Below, in pieces: positions 13,303-14,537 of a DNA stretch of 14,537 bases. The notes beneath the pieces were generated by a model, which saw only the letters and a list, made by a program, of their open reading frames with translations, ran no database searches and was not told the origin of the DNA. The position numbers and the translations under genes were made by a program. The DNA lies in the NCBI GenBank assembly GCA_002402125.1, contig NVVG01000111.1, positions 1 to 14,537 of the forward strand. The letters run 5' to 3'. The number at the start of each line of letters is the position of its first letter. Within the stretch, counting starts at the first letter, position 1. Source of the DNA: Moraxellaceae bacterium (GTDB lineage Bacteria > Pseudomonadota > Gammaproteobacteria > Pseudomonadales > Ketobacteraceae).

Positions 13303-13968
13303 ATGAATACACGATTTGCAAATAGTTCCCGCTATTCATTCGAAGAAGTAATGGAGGCCAAAACAACTGGAGGTAGGTTTGTAACATATCAATGGTTTCT
13401 TCCTTTGCCCCTGTTCTCTCCTGTTCGCAGACTATCAAAAATATATTTCATCCCATCTGAAAAAAGCGCCTCTGCACATGCAAGGAGATTTAACCTCGTT
13501 TCCCTAATTATTGGATGGTGGGGACTTCCATGGGGACCAATTTATGTGTTCAGATCTCTTAAATTAAATAATTCGGGAGGAGTTGATGTTACCGAGGATG
13601 TTTATCTGAATATAGATAAACGGAATTATGAAGCCGGGAAGATTCAAATCACCTCCACAACAACTACTTATACCCATCCATCACCATCAGAAATCAAAGA
13701 GTTTAAGAAGGTATTTAAAAAGTTATTGAAAGATGGAGTAATTCAGAATCCCCCATTAATTGGTATCGATATGAATACTGAAGATAATGAAAAGCCATTT
13801 TTTCTAATTGGATTCGATCAATCCATCGACGAAATCAAACAAACAATTACGGCAGCAATTTACCAGCGATTTTATAAGCATACGCGATTTGAGCTTATTG
13901 AATTGAATGATGACTTTGAAACGAGGGATATATTCATCTCGCAAGCAGTAAGAATTGAATGTGAATGA
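13303..13968 (+). CDS. Conserved protein with GWWGLPWGPIY motif, function unknown
   Basis: The 221-residue protein has an amphipathic or membrane-contacting N-terminal half. Residues about 22-36 (GGRFVTYQWFLPLPLF) and 64-84 (FNLVSLIIGWWGLPWGPIYV) are hydrophobic, separated by a polar segment (IYFIPSEKSASAHARR). I recall proteins with the GWWGxPWGPIY motif in diverse bacteria, mostly without assigned function, so only the motif is claimed. The C-terminal half is soluble with a charged helix (SEIKEFKKVFKKLLKDG). The ATG lies 15 bp after the 3' box of element 9. The TGA stop overlaps the ATG of the next gene (ATGA), so the two are translationally coupled. Confidence 0.7.
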   Translation: MNTRFANSSRYSFEEVMEAKTTGGRFVTYQWFLPLPLFSPVRRLSKIYFIPSEKSASAHARRFNLVSLIIGWWGLPWGPIYVFRSLKLNNSGGVDVTEDVYLNIDKRNYEAGKIQITSTTTTYTHPSPSEIKEFKKVFKKLLKDGVIQNPPLIGIDMNTEDNEKPFFLIGFDQSIDEIKQTITAAIYQRFYKHTRFELIELNDDFETRDIFISQAVRIECE

Positions 13969-14321
13969 CACCAGTCATGAATTGTAAGCCATTTTTGATA
14001 TTTCCATTATTGCTGCTACTGCTAATCAGTTGTAACGACATAGATTTTAATTCAGAGCAATGGAAAAACTGGGAAGAAAAAGAGTCAAATATGCACATGA
14101 GGTGGGACATGGTAGATGATTTAATGAACAACTATGACCTGGTTGGAAAATCCATATTGGAAACTGAACAACTGCTAGGTTCTACTGAAGAAAAATGTGA
14201 CGATGGTAACTGTCGTATTTATTATACTCTAGGTCCATGTAGGAGTGGTATTGATTATGGGAGTCTCATGATTCAATTTAAAAAAGGTAAGCTTACTCAT
14301 ATAGAAAGGCACTGTAATTAG
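13965..14321 (+). CDS. Small lipoprotein with possible SmpA/BamE-like domain
   Basis: The 118-residue product has a signal with a leucine-rich core and the lipobox LISC (cysteine 23 from the first ATG, 19 from the ATG at 13977). The mature domain reads roughly as a helix (WDMVDDLMNNYDLVGKSILE), then TEQLLGSTEE, then strands (CRIYYTLGPCRS, SLMIQFKKGKLTHIE). The helix, LVGKS, LLG and strand order resembles the SmpA/BamE-like fold, in which small outer-membrane lipoproteins bind partners. The similarity is from memory and weak. Four cysteines in the mature part (besides the lipid-bearing one) may form disulphides. The gene starts in a 4-bp overlap with the upstream gene, so both act in one transcript within one cassette. 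Confidence 0.7.
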   Translation: MTPVMNCKPFLIFPLLLLLLISCNDIDFNSEQWKNWEEKESNMHMRWDMVDDLMNNYDLVGKSILETEQLLGSTEEKCDDGNCRIYYTLGPCRSGIDYGSLMIQFKKGKLTHIERHCN

Positions 14322-14328
14322 GGACGCT

Positions 14329-14440
14329 CATTACGGCAGCGACAAGCCATGCCGATTTATCCTTCCACAGAACAATCTTAGTTGAAAACAATTCCTAACT
14401 TTAAAAAAGTAAACCTTTTATTGCCCTTATGTTGGGTAGC
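14329..14440 (+). repeat. Diverged cassette-boundary element 10
   Basis: CATTACGGCAGCGACAAGCC starts at 14329 and ATGCCGATTTATCCTTCC at 14349, matching the TGCnGATTTATgCTTC block of elements 1 and 8. TTCCTAACTTTAAAAAAGTA (14392-14411) contains TAACTTTA at 14396-14403 where other copies have TAACTTCG. The 3' part, with CCCTTATGTTGGG, is too diverged to place a sure GTTA box. Confidence 0.4.
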
Positions 14441-14487
14441 TTCAAACCATTCCGAGCAATCTAAAAAGTGCTTCGTCCTGAAATAAT

Positions 14488-14537
14488 ATGACAAAGAAAC
14501 AAACAAAACGAATACTCAGAATAACACTCATTATAGC
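14488..14537 (+). CDS. Start of a gene cut by the window edge, probable membrane or secreted protein
   Basis: Sixteen codons from the ATG at 14488 read MTKKQTKRILRITLII. A basic N-terminus leads into a hydrophobic stretch, typical of a signal peptide or first transmembrane segment. It follows element 10 with a spacing like the other cassettes. Too short to identify, and the frame is not closed within the window. Confidence 0.4.
   Translation, partial: MTKKQTKRILRITLII

Larger units (their letters stand above)
429..14440 (+). other. Integron-like cassette array without a visible integrase
   Basis: At least nine related intergenic elements separate mostly single-gene units, all in the same orientation even where the gene between them is inverted. 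Unit ends match unit starts as inverted boxes: 3071-3079 with 3587-3595 (9 of 9), 5792-5800 with 6199-6207 (8 of 9), 4681-4690 with 5662-5671 (8 of 10), 9706-9714 with 13200-13208 (7 of 9) and 1266-1271 with 1959-1964 (6 of 6). In integrons this is the trace of a circular cassette whose attC is cut at the 3' core box. The 3' boxes follow GTTAnnnACAAT rather than GTTRRRY, and no tyrosine recombinase gene is present here. It could be an integrase-less attC cluster or a different cassette system. Units at 541, 3712, 8049 and 13276 show only weak end matches. Confidence 0.6.

Overview
The window is low-GC DNA that looks like a marine or environmental Bacteroidota, probably a flavobacterium-like lineage. 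Two proteins end in type IX secretion (T9SS) C-terminal sorting domains with YPNP motifs. Promoter -7 boxes follow the Bacteroidota TAnnTTTG pattern or a TAnnTTCG variant. Recognisable Shine-Dalgarno sequences are rare. Lipoproteins and signal peptides are of the usual Bacteroidota kind.

The main feature is an array of single-gene units separated by a related, non-coding 90-150 bp element. Eight fairly complete copies lie near 429-549, 1125-1276, 3584-3724, 4554-4692, 5662-5804, 8632-8767, 9577-9717 and 13200-13288. A diverged copy is at 14329-14440 and half copies are near 1954, 3001, 6199 and 8011. Each copy reads: a 5' box ending in TAAC; a TGCnGATTT-like box; a central promoter with -7 TAnnTTCG; a GAGCCGCAC-like box; and a 3' box GTTAnnnACAAT just before the next gene. 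In the clearest units the end of a unit is the reverse complement of that same unit's start (GTTATACAC at 3071 and GTGTATAAC at 3587). This is what mobile cassettes that circularise by site-specific recombination leave behind, as integron cassettes do at R''/R' of attC. The 3' box does not fit the classical GTTRRRY, no integrase is in the window, and the elements carry their own promoter. I therefore read it as an integron-like cassette array of non-canonical type.

Layout: 1-410 holds a decayed IS110-family element with a possible bridge-RNA-like left end. 429-1964 holds two cassettes, a membrane protein and a lipoprotein. 1965-3000 holds a uvrA 3' fragment and an inverted SRPBCC gene inside a split element. 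3001-6207 holds four cassettes: YcxB-like protein, EamA transporter, secreted protein and small membrane protein. 6233-8010 holds an alpha/beta hydrolase gene between two half elements. 8011-8640 holds a secreted-protein cassette. 8759-9586 holds an inverted TPR gene. 9706-13208 is a large unit with an inverted three-gene operon (lipoprotein, T9SS Asp-box protein, T9SS SGNH-like protein) and a good terminator. 13276-14321 holds two overlapping genes. A new gene begins at 14488.

The genes do not form one pathway. Most encode envelope, secreted or membrane proteins of unknown role, which is typical cassette cargo. Forward genes appear to be driven by the promoter inside the preceding element, whereas inverted genes have their own TAnnTTTG-like boxes.
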